Source of the DNA: Flavobacterium fragile
Lineage (GTDB): Bacteria > Bacteroidota > Bacteroidia > Flavobacteriales > Flavobacteriaceae
DNA: 64,000 nt
Assembly (NCBI RefSeq): GCF_023634865.1
Contig: NZ_JAMLJN010000001.1
Coordinates: forward strand, 1-64,000
Direction: 5' to 3'
Below are positions 51,335 through 59,862 of the stretch, piece by piece. Position 1 is the first letter of the stretch. The number at the start of each line of letters is the position of its first letter. The notes under the pieces are model-generated. The model was not told the DNA's origin. It saw only the letters and a list, made by a program, of their open reading frames with translations, and ran no database searches. The position numbers and the translations under genes are program-made.

Positions 51335-52021
51335 TTAATTGTTTGGGAAAGCGCAAACAAAGATATAATCTTCTATTTGATAAAAGTGGATTTGAAACTT
51401 TTCTATTGTGTTATTAAAATGCAATTCAGCCGAACATGTTCCATCACGTAAATCAAATTCGTTTTCAAAAATATGCTTTGGAAAACTGATTCCTTTTTCG
51501 TTCTTTATTTTGAAAATCGACTCTTTTATGCCCCAAACCACCGTTGCCTTCTCCATTTGTTCCAGAACAGAAAGATTTTCCAAATGCTTCACTTCCATGA
51601 ATCTAGGTGAAATTTTTAACGTTTTTTCTTTAATTTTTTCCAAATCGATTCCCATCGGTTCGTCACTTATACAAATACAAGAGAACTCATGCGAATGCGA
51701 AATGGAGATGTGTTGGGTGATAGGTGTTAGGTAATGGATGTTGGGTTCGCTTTTACCTTTGTCCTTTTTCCTTTTGTATTCTAAATGAGGTTTTCCGGCT
51801 TCGTCATATGTTAAATCATAATCGGTGTAACCTAAATGTTGTAACAACATTCGAACCGCTAAAAACCCTTTTTGATGTTCCTCCGACTTCATTCCTTCTA
51901 GGCGAAATAAGGAAGTGTCTTTGAGTGAAACTGTTCTAAATAAAGAGGTTACATCTTCGGTAATATGCCAAAAATAAGCAGTTGTAGTATCGTTGATTGC
52001 GATTGATTTAAAAAATGGCAT
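51335..52021 (-). CDS. 4'-phosphopantetheinyl transferase superfamily protein
   Basis: A 228-residue Sfp-type enzyme that transfers phosphopantetheine from CoA to carrier proteins. Motifs are LTYDEAGKPHL (residues 70-80), HISISHSHEFSCICISDEPMGIDLEKI (Asp of the Mg site in GIDLE) and WGIKESIFKIKNEKGISFPK. Between KPHL and HISISHS lies an extra segment of about 23 residues (81-103) made by two simple-repeat tracts in frame. That region is a surface loop in the family, so activity may survive. Confidence 0.88.
   Translation of the reverse strand: MPFFKSIAINDTTTAYFWHITEDVTSLFRTVSLKDTSLFRLEGMKSEEHQKGFLAVRMLLQHLGYTDYDLTYDEAGKPHLEYKRKKDKGKSEPNIHYLTPITQHISISHSHEFSCICISDEPMGIDLEKIKEKTLKISPRFMEVKHLENLSVLEQMEKATVVWGIKESIFKIKNEKGISFPKHIFENEFDLRDGTCSAELHFNNTIEKFQIHFYQIEDYIFVCAFPNN
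51709..51779 (-). repeat. Two simple-repeat tracts inserted in frame in the PPTase gene
   Basis: On the minus strand an AAAAGGAAAAAGGACAAAGG tract is followed by CCCAACATCCATTACCTAAC-type units. Together they code for about 23 residues with no counterpart expected in the family. The first tract is like that at 47741-47774. Confidence 0.65.
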
Positions 52022-52107
52022 TGATATTTAATTGTGATTCAAATGATTAGCAAAATAAACAATTCACAAAATTTTAAACATTATTTAGAAAATAGAAACT
52101 TATGTTG

Positions 52108-52115
52108 TAACTTTG
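52108..52115 (+). promoter_or_regulatory. -7 box TAACTTTG for ahcY
   Basis: Perfect TAnnTTTG. It lies inside the longer upstream frame (from 52034), which supports the ATG at 52151. Confidence 0.6.
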
Positions 52116-52150
52116 CACCCTCAAATTTAAAAAATAAATTGATAAAAATA

Positions 52151-53467
52151 ATGAGTACAAAAACAATTCCATATGTACCATACAAAGTTAAAGATATTTC
52201 TTTAGCAGCATGGGGAAGAAAAGAAATTCAATTAGCAGAAGCTGAAATGCCAGGTTTAATGGCTTTAAGAGCAGAATATGGTGCAAGCCAACCCTTAAAA
52301 GGAGCTCGTATTGCTGGATGTTTACACATGACCATTCAAACAGCAGTGTTAATTGAAACATTAGTTGCTTTAGGTGCTGATGTTACTTGGTCTTCATGTA
52401 ACATTTTCTCTACACAAGATCATGCTGCTGCTGCTATTGCTGCTGCTGGAATTCCAGTATATGCTTGGAAAGGAATGAATGAAGAAGAATTTGATTGGTG
52501 TATTGAGCAAACTTTATTCTTCGGAGAAGAGCGCCAACCATTAAACATGATTTTAGATGATGGTGGTGATTTAACTAACATGGTTTTTGATAGATATACT
52601 GAATTAGTTGAAGGAATTAAAGGTTTGTCAGAAGAAACTACAACTGGAGTTCACCGTTTATACGAAAGAATGAAAGCAGGTACTTTATATATGCCAGCTA
52701 TCAACGTTAACGACTCTGTTACTAAATCTAAATTTGACAACAAATACGGATGTAAAGAATCTGCTGTAGATGCAGTTCGAAGAGCTACTGACGTAATGTT
52801 AGCAGGAAAAAGAGTAGTGGTTTGTGGATACGGAGACGTAGGAAAAGGAACAGCAGCTTCTTTCCGTGGTGCTGGTTCTATTGTAACGGTTACTGAAATT
52901 GATCCAATTTGTGCTTTACAAGCCGCTATGGACGGTTTTGAAGTAAAAAAATTAGATACTGTTATTGCTAATGCCGATATTGTAATTACTACAACAGGAA
53001 ACAAAGACATCGTAGTAGGTCGTCATTTCGAAGCTATGAAAGATAAAACGATTGTTTGTAATATTGGGCACTTTGATAACGAAATCGATATGGCTTGGTT
53101 AAACAAAAACTATGGCAATACTAAACAAGAAGTTAAACCTCAAGTTGATATTTACAACGTAAACGGTAAAGAAGTTATTATTTTAGCTGAAGGACGTTTA
53201 GTAAACTTAGGTTGTGCTACTGGACACCCAAGTTTTGTGATGAGTAATTCATTTACTAACCAAACGTTAGCTCAAATCGAATTATGGACCAATAGTGCCG
53301 CTTACAAAAATGAAGTATATATGTTACCAAAACATTTAGATGAAAAAGTAGCAGCCCTTCACTTAGCTAAATTAGGTGTTGAATTAGAAACTTTAAACCC
53401 AGAGCAAGCTGCTTACATTGGAGTTGAAGTTCAAGGTCCATTCAAACCTGAATATTACAGATACTAA
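52151..53467 (+). CDS. ahcY: Adenosylhomocysteinase (SAH hydrolase)
   Basis: A 438-residue enzyme that splits S-adenosylhomocysteine to adenosine and homocysteine and so relieves inhibition of methyltransferases. The NAD-binding motif is [21 protein letters not shown]. Substrate-site segments are [35 protein letters not shown] ([12 protein letters not shown]) and [11 protein letters not shown]. The C-terminus FKPEYYRY is the family signature. The start at MSTKTIPY (52151) is chosen because the promoter lies in the upstream extension. Monocistronic with a terminator. Confidence 0.97.
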   Translation: MSTKTIPYVPYKVKDISLAAWGRKEIQLAEAEMPGLMALRAEYGASQPLKGARIAGCLHMTIQTAVLIETLVALGADVTWSSCNIFSTQDHAAAAIAAAGIPVYAWKGMNEEEFDWCIEQTLFFGEERQPLNMILDDGGDLTNMVFDRYTELVEGIKGLSEETTTGVHRLYERMKAGTLYMPAINVNDSVTKSKFDNKYGCKESAVDAVRRATDVMLAGKRVVVCGYGDVGKGTAASFRGAGSIVTVTEIDPICALQAAMDGFEVKKLDTVIANADIVITTTGNKDIVVGRHFEAMKDKTIVCNIGHFDNEIDMAWLNKNYGNTKQEVKPQVDIYNVNGKEVIILAEGRLVNLGCATGHPSFVMSNSFTNQTLAQIELWTNSAAYKNEVYMLPKHLDEKVAALHLAKLGVELETLNPEQAAYIGVEVQGPFKPEYYRY

Positions 53468-53471
53468 TTGT

Positions 53472-53497
53472 TATACTGAACTCGTTTCAGCATCTCA
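53472..53497. repeat. CTGAA/TTCAG palindromic repeat, copy 3
   Basis: ACTGAACTCGTTTCAGCATCT, starting four bases after the ahcY stop codon. Related to 123-146 and 13374-13397. Confidence 0.6.
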
Positions 53498-53507
53498 AAA
53501 TATTTCA

Positions 53508-53537
53508 AACCCTTGCAGCAATGTGAGGGTTTTTTGT
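53508..53537 (+). terminator. Intrinsic terminator after ahcY
   Basis: Stem AACCCT (53508-53513) / AGGGTT (53526-53531), then T-run. Confidence 0.65.
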
Positions 53538-53556
53538 ATAGTTTTCTAAAAAAAAG

Positions 53557-53586
53557 AAACCCAACATTTCAAATGTTGGGTTTTTA
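53557..53586. terminator. Bidirectional terminator
   Basis: Perfect 13-bp stem AAACCCAACATTT / AAATGTTGGGTTT with a one-base centre, adjacent to the stop of the PH-domain gene (minus). Confidence 0.88.
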
Positions 53587-53593
53587 ATTTTTC

Positions 53594-54301
53594 TTACAAA
53601 TATTTCAAAATTTCACCTTTCAATCTATCATATTCTCCTTGAAGGATTAATCCATTATCTAATAATTTTTTATAGTTCTGAAGTTTCGCAAACAATTCGT
53701 CTTGTGATAAATGTGACAATCCTTTTTCTTCTGAAATAGGCGCTTCTACTTCTGTATCACGAATAACATCGTTTGGAGTTGGCATGATTTCAGCAAAATG
53801 CGTTACTTCTTCCGTTTGAATTTCCTCAACAACTTCTTCTTGAACTGGTGATTCAATTGGAGCTTCTGCTTTAACTTCTTCTACAATTGAAGTTGCTACT
53901 TTTGGATTTTTCAACAAATCCAATTGCTCTTTAGCGTAAGTATATAATTTTCGCGCTTGATTTTTTGGCAAATAATCAACCGTGTGTGTTAAATCAGAAT
54001 TAGTTGTAAAAGTGAAATCAGCACCTAAAATGCCTTCTTTTACAAATGAACCTGCGATATCATCCCAATCGTAATCAATGAATTCCATTGATAATCCTAA
54101 GTTTTTAGGCTTACACAAAATAATACGTTTATTGGTCACCACAATGCTATCTGGAAAAATAGTTACAGCAGGTTTTTTCTGAACGGCAATATATCCTACT
54201 TCTTCATTCGACATTAAAAGATTCTCCAATTTAGCCGTGATTTTCTCAATAGCTTTTGGATCTTGATCTTCGTTTAATATTTTTTTTAAGTTGTCTATCA
54301 T
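53594..54301 (-). CDS. Bacterial PH-domain protein with SHOCT-like tail
   Basis: A 235-residue cytoplasmic protein. Residues about 30-125 form a pleckstrin-homology-like beta domain (IFPDSIVVTNKRIILCKPKNLG and DYDWDDIAGSFVKEG). A Glu/Val-rich linker (about 135-190) follows. The C-terminal 40 residues (LSQDELFAKLQNYKKLLDNGLILQGEYDRLKGEILKYL) match the short SHOCT-type oligomerisation motif. It probably mediates oligomerisation or membrane association; the specific role is unknown. Confidence 0.82.
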   Translation of the reverse strand: MIDNLKKILNEDQDPKAIEKITAKLENLLMSNEEVGYIAVQKKPAVTIFPDSIVVTNKRIILCKPKNLGLSMEFIDYDWDDIAGSFVKEGILGADFTFTTNSDLTHTVDYLPKNQARKLYTYAKEQLDLLKNPKVATSIVEEVKAEAPIESPVQEEVVEEIQTEEVTHFAEIMPTPNDVIRDTEVEAPISEEKGLSHLSQDELFAKLQNYKKLLDNGLILQGEYDRLKGEILKYL

Positions 54302-54334
54302 GATAGTTACTTTGAATTTTCTTATTTACTAGCA

Positions 54335-54342
54335 CAAAAGTA
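54335..54342 (-). promoter_or_regulatory. -7 box TACTTTTG (minus) for the PH-domain gene
   Basis: The plus strand reads CAAAAGTA, 33 bases upstream of the start codon and just before the end of the upstream gene. Confidence 0.45.
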
Positions 54343-54354
54343 ATGCCTAATTTT

Positions 54355-54717
54355 CTATTCTTGAATTTCTTGTTGCAGTTTTTTCGTTAAACTTTTGAAA
54401 ACAAGTTCATAGGAATGATTAATCAATTCACACATCATTTTATCGGAAACATCACCGTGAAATCGAACCGTATTCCAATGTACTTTACTCATATGATAAC
54501 CAGGTTCTATCGCTTCATATTCCGCTCGAAGTTCCAAAGCACGTTCCGGATTGCATTTTAAATTTAACGAAGGCGTTCCTTTTTCCCATTCGGATAATGA
54601 GGTTAGGCAAAACATTTTTCCACCTACTTTAAACACCAACGTATCTTCATCAAAAGGAAAATGTTCGGTAACGCCTTTTTTAGATTGACAGAATTCGTAT
54701 AGTTGCTGGATGTCCAT
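54355..54717 (-). CDS. MmcQ/YjbR family protein
   Basis: A 120-residue protein of the YjbR double-wing fold. Signatures are CQSKKGVTEHFPFDEDTLVFKVGGKMFCLTSL, LNLKCNPERALELRAEY and GYHMSKVHWNTVRFHGDVSD. The fold is cyclophilin-unrelated and DNA-binding-like; the cellular role is unknown. It starts 8 bases downstream of the cyclase-family gene, so the two are likely co-transcribed. Confidence 0.88.
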   Translation of the reverse strand: MDIQQLYEFCQSKKGVTEHFPFDEDTLVFKVGGKMFCLTSLSEWEKGTPSLNLKCNPERALELRAEYEAIEPGYHMSKVHWNTVRFHGDVSDKMMCELINHSYELVFKSLTKKLQQEIQE

Positions 54718-54725
54718 TTTCGTAA

Positions 54726-55496
54726 TTACTTTTCAATTTTATACAAAACAGGTTTTGATGGTGAAGCATCATTTTCAAACGACGCAAATTGTAAATTCAA
54801 GATATAGCTTCCGTCTTGAATTTCTTCATTAACGTAAATCATTTCGGTAATTGTACAATTAAAACGAGCATCTTCATTAACTTGATTCACATCTTTTACA
54901 TTCCAAAACGCTTTATGTGCTAATAATTTTCCTTCGTCGTGTTCTTTGTCGACACTTGGCAAATCGACAAGCAAATGTTGAATTCCTTTTTCTTTAATAA
55001 AAATCGCAGCAGCTTCTTCCAAATAAGGAGGATTTGTATTGGAATAATTCAGATGCTTTTTGCTTTCTGAATTTGGCAATGTTCTGATGATGATTGCTTC
55101 TGGCGAATTTCCTCCCAATGCTGATTCAATTTGCTCTTTTGTAATAACTAAATCTTCCCCAACCTTTTTTGGCTCCACCGAAATCAATTCCGCAGTAAAG
55201 AAAAACTGCTTTAAACATTGATTTATTGAATAAAAATCGAGGGTAATATGCCCCAAACATTCCGTATGCGTGCCATGCGCGTGCGGATTGAAGAAAATAT
55301 TATTAAAGTTCGTTGACGATTTCCCTTCCGAAACTTTCCCTATCCAATCGCCCATTTTTACAGGTTCGATTACAGGCGCATTTTGATACCAAGCAATCGG
55401 GTTTTGATTATCATTTGTTAGTGGAATCGAAATATCAATTGGTTTTGACAAGTCGATTTGGAAGGTTGAATTATTATGAATAATTGTTGTTTTCAA
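54726..55496 (-). CDS. Cyclase-family (kynurenine formamidase-like) metal hydrolase
   Basis: A 256-residue protein of the Cyclase/KynB family. Metal-binding motif HxxxxHxEC is visible as HAHGTHTECLGH, and DLPSVDKEHDEG provides the second conserved acidic/His cluster. The start region has IDISIPLTND, where the family has its D(I/L)S motif. Members hydrolyse N-formylkynurenine, isatin or similar amides; substrate not assignable. It is the first gene of a pair with the MmcQ/YjbR gene. Confidence 0.85.
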   Translation of the reverse strand: MKTTIIHNNSTFQIDLSKPIDISIPLTNDNQNPIAWYQNAPVIEPVKMGDWIGKVSEGKSSTNFNNIFFNPHAHGTHTECLGHITLDFYSINQCLKQFFFTAELISVEPKKVGEDLVITKEQIESALGGNSPEAIIIRTLPNSESKKHLNYSNTNPPYLEEAAAIFIKEKGIQHLLVDLPSVDKEHDEGKLLAHKAFWNVKDVNQVNEDARFNCTITEMIYVNEEIQDGSYILNLQFASFENDASPSKPVLYKIEK

Positions 55497-55548
55497 AACA
55501 ATATTTAATTAAATTTACACTGATATTGAGACTTTAAAGATACACAAA

Positions 55549-55935
55549 ATGAAGAAATATTTGATTGTTTTATCGCTTTTATCCTCCTTTTGTTTGTTTT
55601 CTCAGATAAAAACAGATACTATTCAATATTATCTTCAACCTGTTAAACCCAATTTCAATTGGAATAAAAAAACAGATTTTTTCAATTTCAACCAATTGGA
55701 TTTATATACAAAAACTGATTTTTCTATCTATAATAGAGCAACATTGATGAATGATAATTACTCCATTTATAATGGAAAATTTGAGTATAAAAACTCCATT
55801 TTAATTCCAGAAAATATGTTTTTCAATTCAAAACTAGATTCTTTTAATCCTAATGGTAATGGTACAATTGAATTTGGAACCAGTCTAATCATTGGAATTT
55901 TAAATTTAGCAGAAGGCCTATTTCAATCAAAATAA
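55549..55935 (+). CDS. Small secreted protein of unknown function
   Basis: A 128-residue protein with signal peptide MKKYLIVLSLLSSFCLFSQ. The mature part is Asn/Phe/Tyr-rich with no recognised domain; the C-terminal GTIEFGTSLIIGILNLAEGLF is hydrophobic and could contact a membrane. It lies alone between divergent and convergent neighbours. Confidence 0.6.
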   Translation: MKKYLIVLSLLSSFCLFSQIKTDTIQYYLQPVKPNFNWNKKTDFFNFNQLDLYTKTDFSIYNRATLMNDNYSIYNGKFEYKNSILIPENMFFNSKLDSFNPNGNGTIEFGTSLIIGILNLAEGLFQSK

Positions 55936-55937
55936 AA

Positions 55938-57083
55938 TTATAAATTCAAAAGAAACAAATCACTAGCAATACCATCACTCAAAAACTTTCCTTTTTTTGT
56001 GGTTTTTAATACAGTCTCGACTTCGCTCGACTTGACAAATTCTAATAATGCTTGTTCTATGTGTTTTTTTGATTGATTCAATAAATAATCCAAATAGGTT
56101 TTCCCAAATTCTTGTTCGACTTTTTCTAGAGAAACACCCCAAATCGTTCGCAAACCCGTCATGATATATTCGTTATAACGGTCGGTTTTGGTTAAAGTTT
56201 CGATTTCAATTGGCAATTTATTTTCTTGAATCGATTTGATATAAAGTGAATTATTAGAAATATTCCAACCCCGATTTTTTCCATCATAACTGTGTGCTGA
56301 CGGGCCAATTCCGATGTATTTTTTACCTAACCAATAACTCGAATTGTTTTTGGAAAAATAGTTTTCTTTTCCAAAATTCGATAATTCGTAATGAATGAAT
56401 CCCTTTTCCGAAAGTTTATCCACCAAAATATGAAAATGTTCCTGTGCCACTTCATCATCAGGTTGCGGAATAATTCCTTTTTGAATAAACGAATGCAAAG
56501 CGGTTTTAGGTTCGACCGTCAAGGCATAACTCGAAATATGCGGAACACCAAAAGACAAAGCGGTTTCGATGTTTTGCAACCATTTTTCGTTACTCATTTC
56601 TGGAATTCCGTAAATCAAATCAATGGAAATATTATCAAAATATTGTGTTGCCGTTTCCAAACATTTTTTAGCTTCTTCAGCATTGTGTGCGCGATTCATC
56701 ATCTTCAAATCATCTTCAAAAAATGATTGAATTCCGATTGATAAACGGTTTACAGGCGTATCGGCTAATTGACGAATTGTCTCCTTATTTAAATCATCAG
56801 GGTTTGCCTCAACCGTAATTTCTGGATTTTCCACTACTTTATAATTTCGATACACTGCATCAATCAAAAATCTCAAATCTTCAATCGACAATATCGAAGG
56901 CGTTCCACCACCAAAGTAAATCGTTTCTACAATCTCATCTTGAAACTCACTTTTTCGCATTTCAATTTCTTTAGCTAATGCCAAAACCATTTCCTCTTTC
57001 TTCTTCATGGAAGTAGAAAAATGAAAATCACAATAGTGACAAGCTTGTTTGCAAAAAGGGATATGGATGTAGATGCCACTCAT
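55938..57083 (-). CDS. hemW: Radical SAM haem chaperone HemW
   Basis: A 381-residue radical SAM protein. The cluster motif CKQACHYCDF gives Cys11, Cys15 and Cys18; YFGGGTPSIL and RLSIGIQSF are typical of the coproporphyrinogen oxidase-like group. It lacks the extra N-terminal region of true HemN, consistent with HemW, which delivers haem to respiratory enzymes. The C-terminal winged-helix ends in KGKFLSDGIASDLF. Near residues 348-357 the wing is encoded by a dispersed repeat (56015-56039). Confidence 0.9.
   Translation of the reverse strand: MSGIYIHIPFCKQACHYCDFHFSTSMKKKEEMVLALAKEIEMRKSEFQDEIVETIYFGGGTPSILSIEDLRFLIDAVYRNYKVVENPEITVEANPDDLNKETIRQLADTPVNRLSIGIQSFFEDDLKMMNRAHNAEEAKKCLETATQYFDNISIDLIYGIPEMSNEKWLQNIETALSFGVPHISSYALTVEPKTALHSFIQKGIIPQPDDEVAQEHFHILVDKLSEKGFIHYELSNFGKENYFSKNNSSYWLGKKYIGIGPSAHSYDGKNRGWNISNNSLYIKSIQENKLPIEIETLTKTDRYNEYIMTGLRTIWGVSLEKVEQEFGKTYLDYLLNQSKKHIEQALLEFVKSSEVETVLKTTKKGKFLSDGIASDLFLLNL
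56015..56039. repeat. TCTCGACTTCGCTCGA repeat, copy 1, inside hemW
   Basis: 25 bases matching 59863-59887 with one mismatch. On the coding strand it encodes FVKSSEVE in frame, in the wing of the HemW C-terminal domain. The core CTCGACTTCGCTCGA is partly palindromic (TCGA arms). Confidence 0.7.
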
Positions 57084-57097
57084 TTTTTATTTGTATT

Positions 57098-57150
57098 CAG
57101 TCGCAGTCTCAGTTTACAGTACTGAGACTGAAAACTGAGACTGAAAACTA
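57098..57150. repeat. ACTGAGACTGAAA-type repeat tract, copy 2
   Basis: Repeated CAGTC/GACTG and CAGT units, arranged as an inverted pair around TTTACAGTACTG. The left end of the unit supplies the ruvC TAG stop (57148-57150). Related to 34506-34543. Confidence 0.65.
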
Positions 57151-57702
57151 TTTTTTTATTCTCGATTCATTCTGTTTTACAAAAGCATCCCAACCCGAAT
57201 AACTTTTCCCCACTTCAACTCTTCCCGAATTGAAAAAATGACAAACAGCTGCTGCCAAACCATCGGTTGAATCGAGGTTTTTTGGTAATTCTTTTAAACC
57301 TAATAGTTGTTGGAGCATTTTGGCAACTTGTTCTTTGCTGGCGTTTCCGTTTCCAGTAATTGCCATTTTGATTTTCTTAGGTTCATATTCTGTGATAGGA
57401 ATATCTCTCGAAAGTCCGGCTGCCATGGCAACGCCTTGCGCTCTTCCTAATTTCAGCATCGATTGTACGTTTTTTCCAAAGAAAGGCGCTTCAATCGCAA
57501 TTTCATCAGGATTATGTGTGTCGATTAGTTCAATAGTACGTTCAAAAATGACTCTTAATTTCTGATAATGGTTGTCGTATTTAGACAAAATGAGTTCGTT
57601 CAACTGTAGAAATTCCATTTTCTTGTTGACTACTTTGATTAATCCAAAACCCATAATCGTTGTTCCTGGGTCGATTCCTAATATGATGCGTTCGTTTGCC
57701 AA
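57148..57702 (-). CDS. ruvC: Crossover junction endodeoxyribonuclease RuvC
   Basis: A 184-residue Holliday-junction resolvase acting with RuvAB. Catalytic acidic residues are visible as Asp11 in GIDPGTTIMGFG, Glu in IAIEAPFFGKNVQS, and the C-terminal STDGLAAAVCHFF (Asp). KMAITGNGNASKEQVAKM is the family's DNA-binding loop. Normal length. It is divergent from the UPF0104 gene with only 53 bases between starts. The stop codon lies in a repeat tract. Confidence 0.95.
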   Translation of the reverse strand: MANERIILGIDPGTTIMGFGLIKVVNKKMEFLQLNELILSKYDNHYQKLRVIFERTIELIDTHNPDEIAIEAPFFGKNVQSMLKLGRAQGVAMAAGLSRDIPITEYEPKKIKMAITGNGNASKEQVAKMLQQLLGLKELPKNLDSTDGLAAAVCHFFNSGRVEVGKSYSGWDAFVKQNESRIKK

Positions 57703-57755
57703 TTATTTAGTTTCAAGATTAAGGTTTCAAGTTGAAAGTTTTGTTTCTTTGCAAC

Positions 57756-58682
57756 ATGATTACAATTCCTCACAAAGCTAAGCAATTCCTTGTTTTTACC
57801 ATCAAACTTTTGATTGTAATTGGAGCGTTTTATTTTATTTACGACCAAATTGCCAATAATTCAAAGTTAGAATGGAGTAAATTTCAGACTTTAGTTTTAG
57901 AAAAAACTTCGATAACAACCATCATTTTTATTTTATTGTTTAGTGTTGCGAATCGTTACTTCGAGATTTTAAAATGGCAAAACTTAGTCACTTTTATCAA
58001 ACCAATTTCCGTTGGTGAAGCAAGTAAACAAGTTTTAGGGGCTTTAACTGCAGGGATTTTCACCCCAAATGGTTTAGGAGAGTACGCAGGAAAAGCCATG
58101 TTTTTCAAAAAAGAACAAACTAAAAAAGTGGTGTTTTTAAACCTGATTTGCAACGGAATTCAAATGATTTTGACTATCATTTTCGGAACTATTGGATTGA
58201 TTTTAATTGGATATTGGAAATGGGCTTTAGCGATTATTGGAATTGCAATCGTATTATTTTTTGCTTCAATTCTTTCGAAAAACATTACGATTAAAGGTTA
58301 TTCTATTCAGAAATTGCTTCATAAAATCAACGAAATTCCGAAGAAGATTCACCGAAAAAATATTTTATTAGGAGTTTGTCGTTACTTGGTTTTCTCACAT
58401 CAATATTATGTTTTGTTTTTGGTTTTTGATGTCGATTTACCTTATCTAACATTGATTAGCTCGATTGCGGCAGTTTATTTTTTAGCTTCTTCGTTACCGA
58501 GTTTTCAATTTCTAGATTTCGCCGTAAAAGGAAGTGTGGCGATGTTTTTCTTTGGAAAATATGGGATTAACGAATGGATTGTAATTTTCATAAGTACGTT
58601 AATGTGGTTTTTGAACGTAGTTTTACCTGTAGTGATTGGAAGTTATTACGTAATGCGATTTAAGTTGAATACTTCAAAATAA
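57756..58682 (+). CDS. UPF0104/LPG-synthase-type flippase-like membrane protein
   Basis: A 308-residue integral membrane protein with about seven to eight helices, of the AglD/MprF N-terminal type (lysylphosphatidylglycerol synthase TM region). Signatures include the small-residue segment VLGALTAGIFTPNGLGEYAGKAMFF and SSLPSFQFLDFAVKGSVAMFFFGKYG. The start ATG at 57756 is chosen; the longer frame begins at a TTG. It lies 7 bases upstream of a GT2 gene, hinting at envelope glycolipid handling. Confidence 0.82.
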   Translation: MITIPHKAKQFLVFTIKLLIVIGAFYFIYDQIANNSKLEWSKFQTLVLEKTSITTIIFILLFSVANRYFEILKWQNLVTFIKPISVGEASKQVLGALTAGIFTPNGLGEYAGKAMFFKKEQTKKVVFLNLICNGIQMILTIIFGTIGLILIGYWKWALAIIGIAIVLFFASILSKNITIKGYSIQKLLHKINEIPKKIHRKNILLGVCRYLVFSHQYYVLFLVFDVDLPYLTLISSIAAVYFLASSLPSFQFLDFAVKGSVAMFFFGKYGINEWIVIFISTLMWFLNVVLPVVIGSYYVMRFKLNTSK

Positions 58683-58689
58683 ATTCATT

Positions 58690-59793
58690 ATGCTGGAATT
58701 AATTCTCGGAATTGTTTTTTTTGTTTACATCTTGTTTATTGGGCAATTGATTTATGGATTTCTTCAAATGAAACGATTTTCTAAAAAAGAATTCACTCTA
58801 AAAACAACCTTTTCAATTGTAGTTTCGTTTCGAAATGAAAAAGAAAATCTTCCGAATTTATTGCACTCGATTTCTTTATTGCATTATCCGAGAGAATTGG
58901 TTGAAGTTATTTTGGTGGATGATGATTCTGAAGATGAATTTAGAATTCAGAATTCAGAATTTAGAATTCAAATAGTAAAGAATATTCGTAAGTCAAATTC
59001 CCCAAAGAAAGATGCCATTGAAACTGCGATTCAAGTTACCAAAAACGATTGGATTATTACTACCGATGCCGATTGTTTGGTTCAGAAAGATTGGTTGACG
59101 ATTTATGATCAATATATTCAAAAAAATGAAGTGGAAATGGTGGCTTCTGGCGTTTGTTATGTTCCAAAAAATGGCTTTTTATCGGCTTTTCAGAATTTAG
59201 ATTTCTTGAGTTTACAAGGCGCTACCATTGGAAGTTTTGGAATTGAAAAACCTTTCATGTGTAATGGAGCCAATTTTGCGTACTCAAAAACATTTTTCAA
59301 GGAATTAAATGGATTCCAAGGTAATGAAACTATAGCGAGTGGTGATGATGTTTTTTTACTTCAAAAAGCGGTTTCAGCTGCTCCAAAGAAAGTTGGATTC
59401 TTGTTAGCCAAAGAAAGTATCGTAGCTACAAAACCAGTAGAAACTTGGACTGAATTGTTTCAACAACGTGTTCGCTGGGCTTCTAAAAGTACGGGATATT
59501 CTTCTGTTTACGGTAAGTTGTTAGCGCTTGTAGTTTTTGTCGGGAATCTGGCTTGGATAGTGAGTTTTTTGCTTTGGTTGACAAGTGTATTAGACCAAAA
59601 CATTTTCATGCTTTTTGTCGCTTTGAAATTTCTTATCGATTTTATCTTGATTTACAAAACCGCAAATTTCTTCGAATCGAAATTACAATATGTGTTAGCG
59701 AGTAGTTTGCTGTATCCGTTTTTTAGTGTTTCAGTGGCGGTGTATTCTTTGTTTGGGAATTATAGTTGGAAAGGAAGAAACTTTAGGAAATAA
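58690..59793 (+). CDS. Membrane glycosyltransferase, family 2
   Basis: A 367-residue GT2 enzyme. An N-terminal membrane helix (about 3-22) precedes the GT-A domain with FSIVVSFRNEKENL, EVILVDDDSEDE (DDD) and IITTDADC. QQRVRWASKS is the Q/RxxRW motif of processive GT2 enzymes, followed by three to four C-terminal membrane helices. Right after the DDDSEDE motif lies an in-frame repeat encoding EFRIQNSEFRIQI (about residues 83-95). Substrates unknown; it follows the UPF0104 gene closely. Confidence 0.85.
   Translation: MLELILGIVFFVYILFIGQLIYGFLQMKRFSKKEFTLKTTFSIVVSFRNEKENLPNLLHSISLLHYPRELVEVILVDDDSEDEFRIQNSEFRIQIVKNIRKSNSPKKDAIETAIQVTKNDWIITTDADCLVQKDWLTIYDQYIQKNEVEMVASGVCYVPKNGFLSAFQNLDFLSLQGATIGSFGIEKPFMCNGANFAYSKTFFKELNGFQGNETIASGDDVFLLQKAVSAAPKKVGFLLAKESIVATKPVETWTELFQQRVRWASKSTGYSSVYGKLLALVVFVGNLAWIVSFLLWLTSVLDQNIFMLFVALKFLIDFILIYKTANFFESKLQYVLASSLLYPFFSVSVAVYSLFGNYSWKGRNFRK
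58936..58972 (+). repeat. GAATTTAGAATTCAGAATTC repeat inside the GT2 gene
   Basis: Degenerate tandem GAATTYAGAATT units encode the duplicated EFRIQ-NS-EFRIQ in a loop after the nucleotide-binding motif. Confidence 0.7.
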
Positions 59794-59862
59794 TTAGCTC
59801 GAAAAGACAAAATAAGCAAAGTTTTCGGAACACAGATTTATGAAATTGGAGAAATTAATAAA

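Noticed and set aside
52034..52150. N-terminal extension of ahcY
   Set aside because: It contains the -7 box TAACTTTG and gives residues absent from SAH hydrolases; the ATG at 52151 matches the family start.
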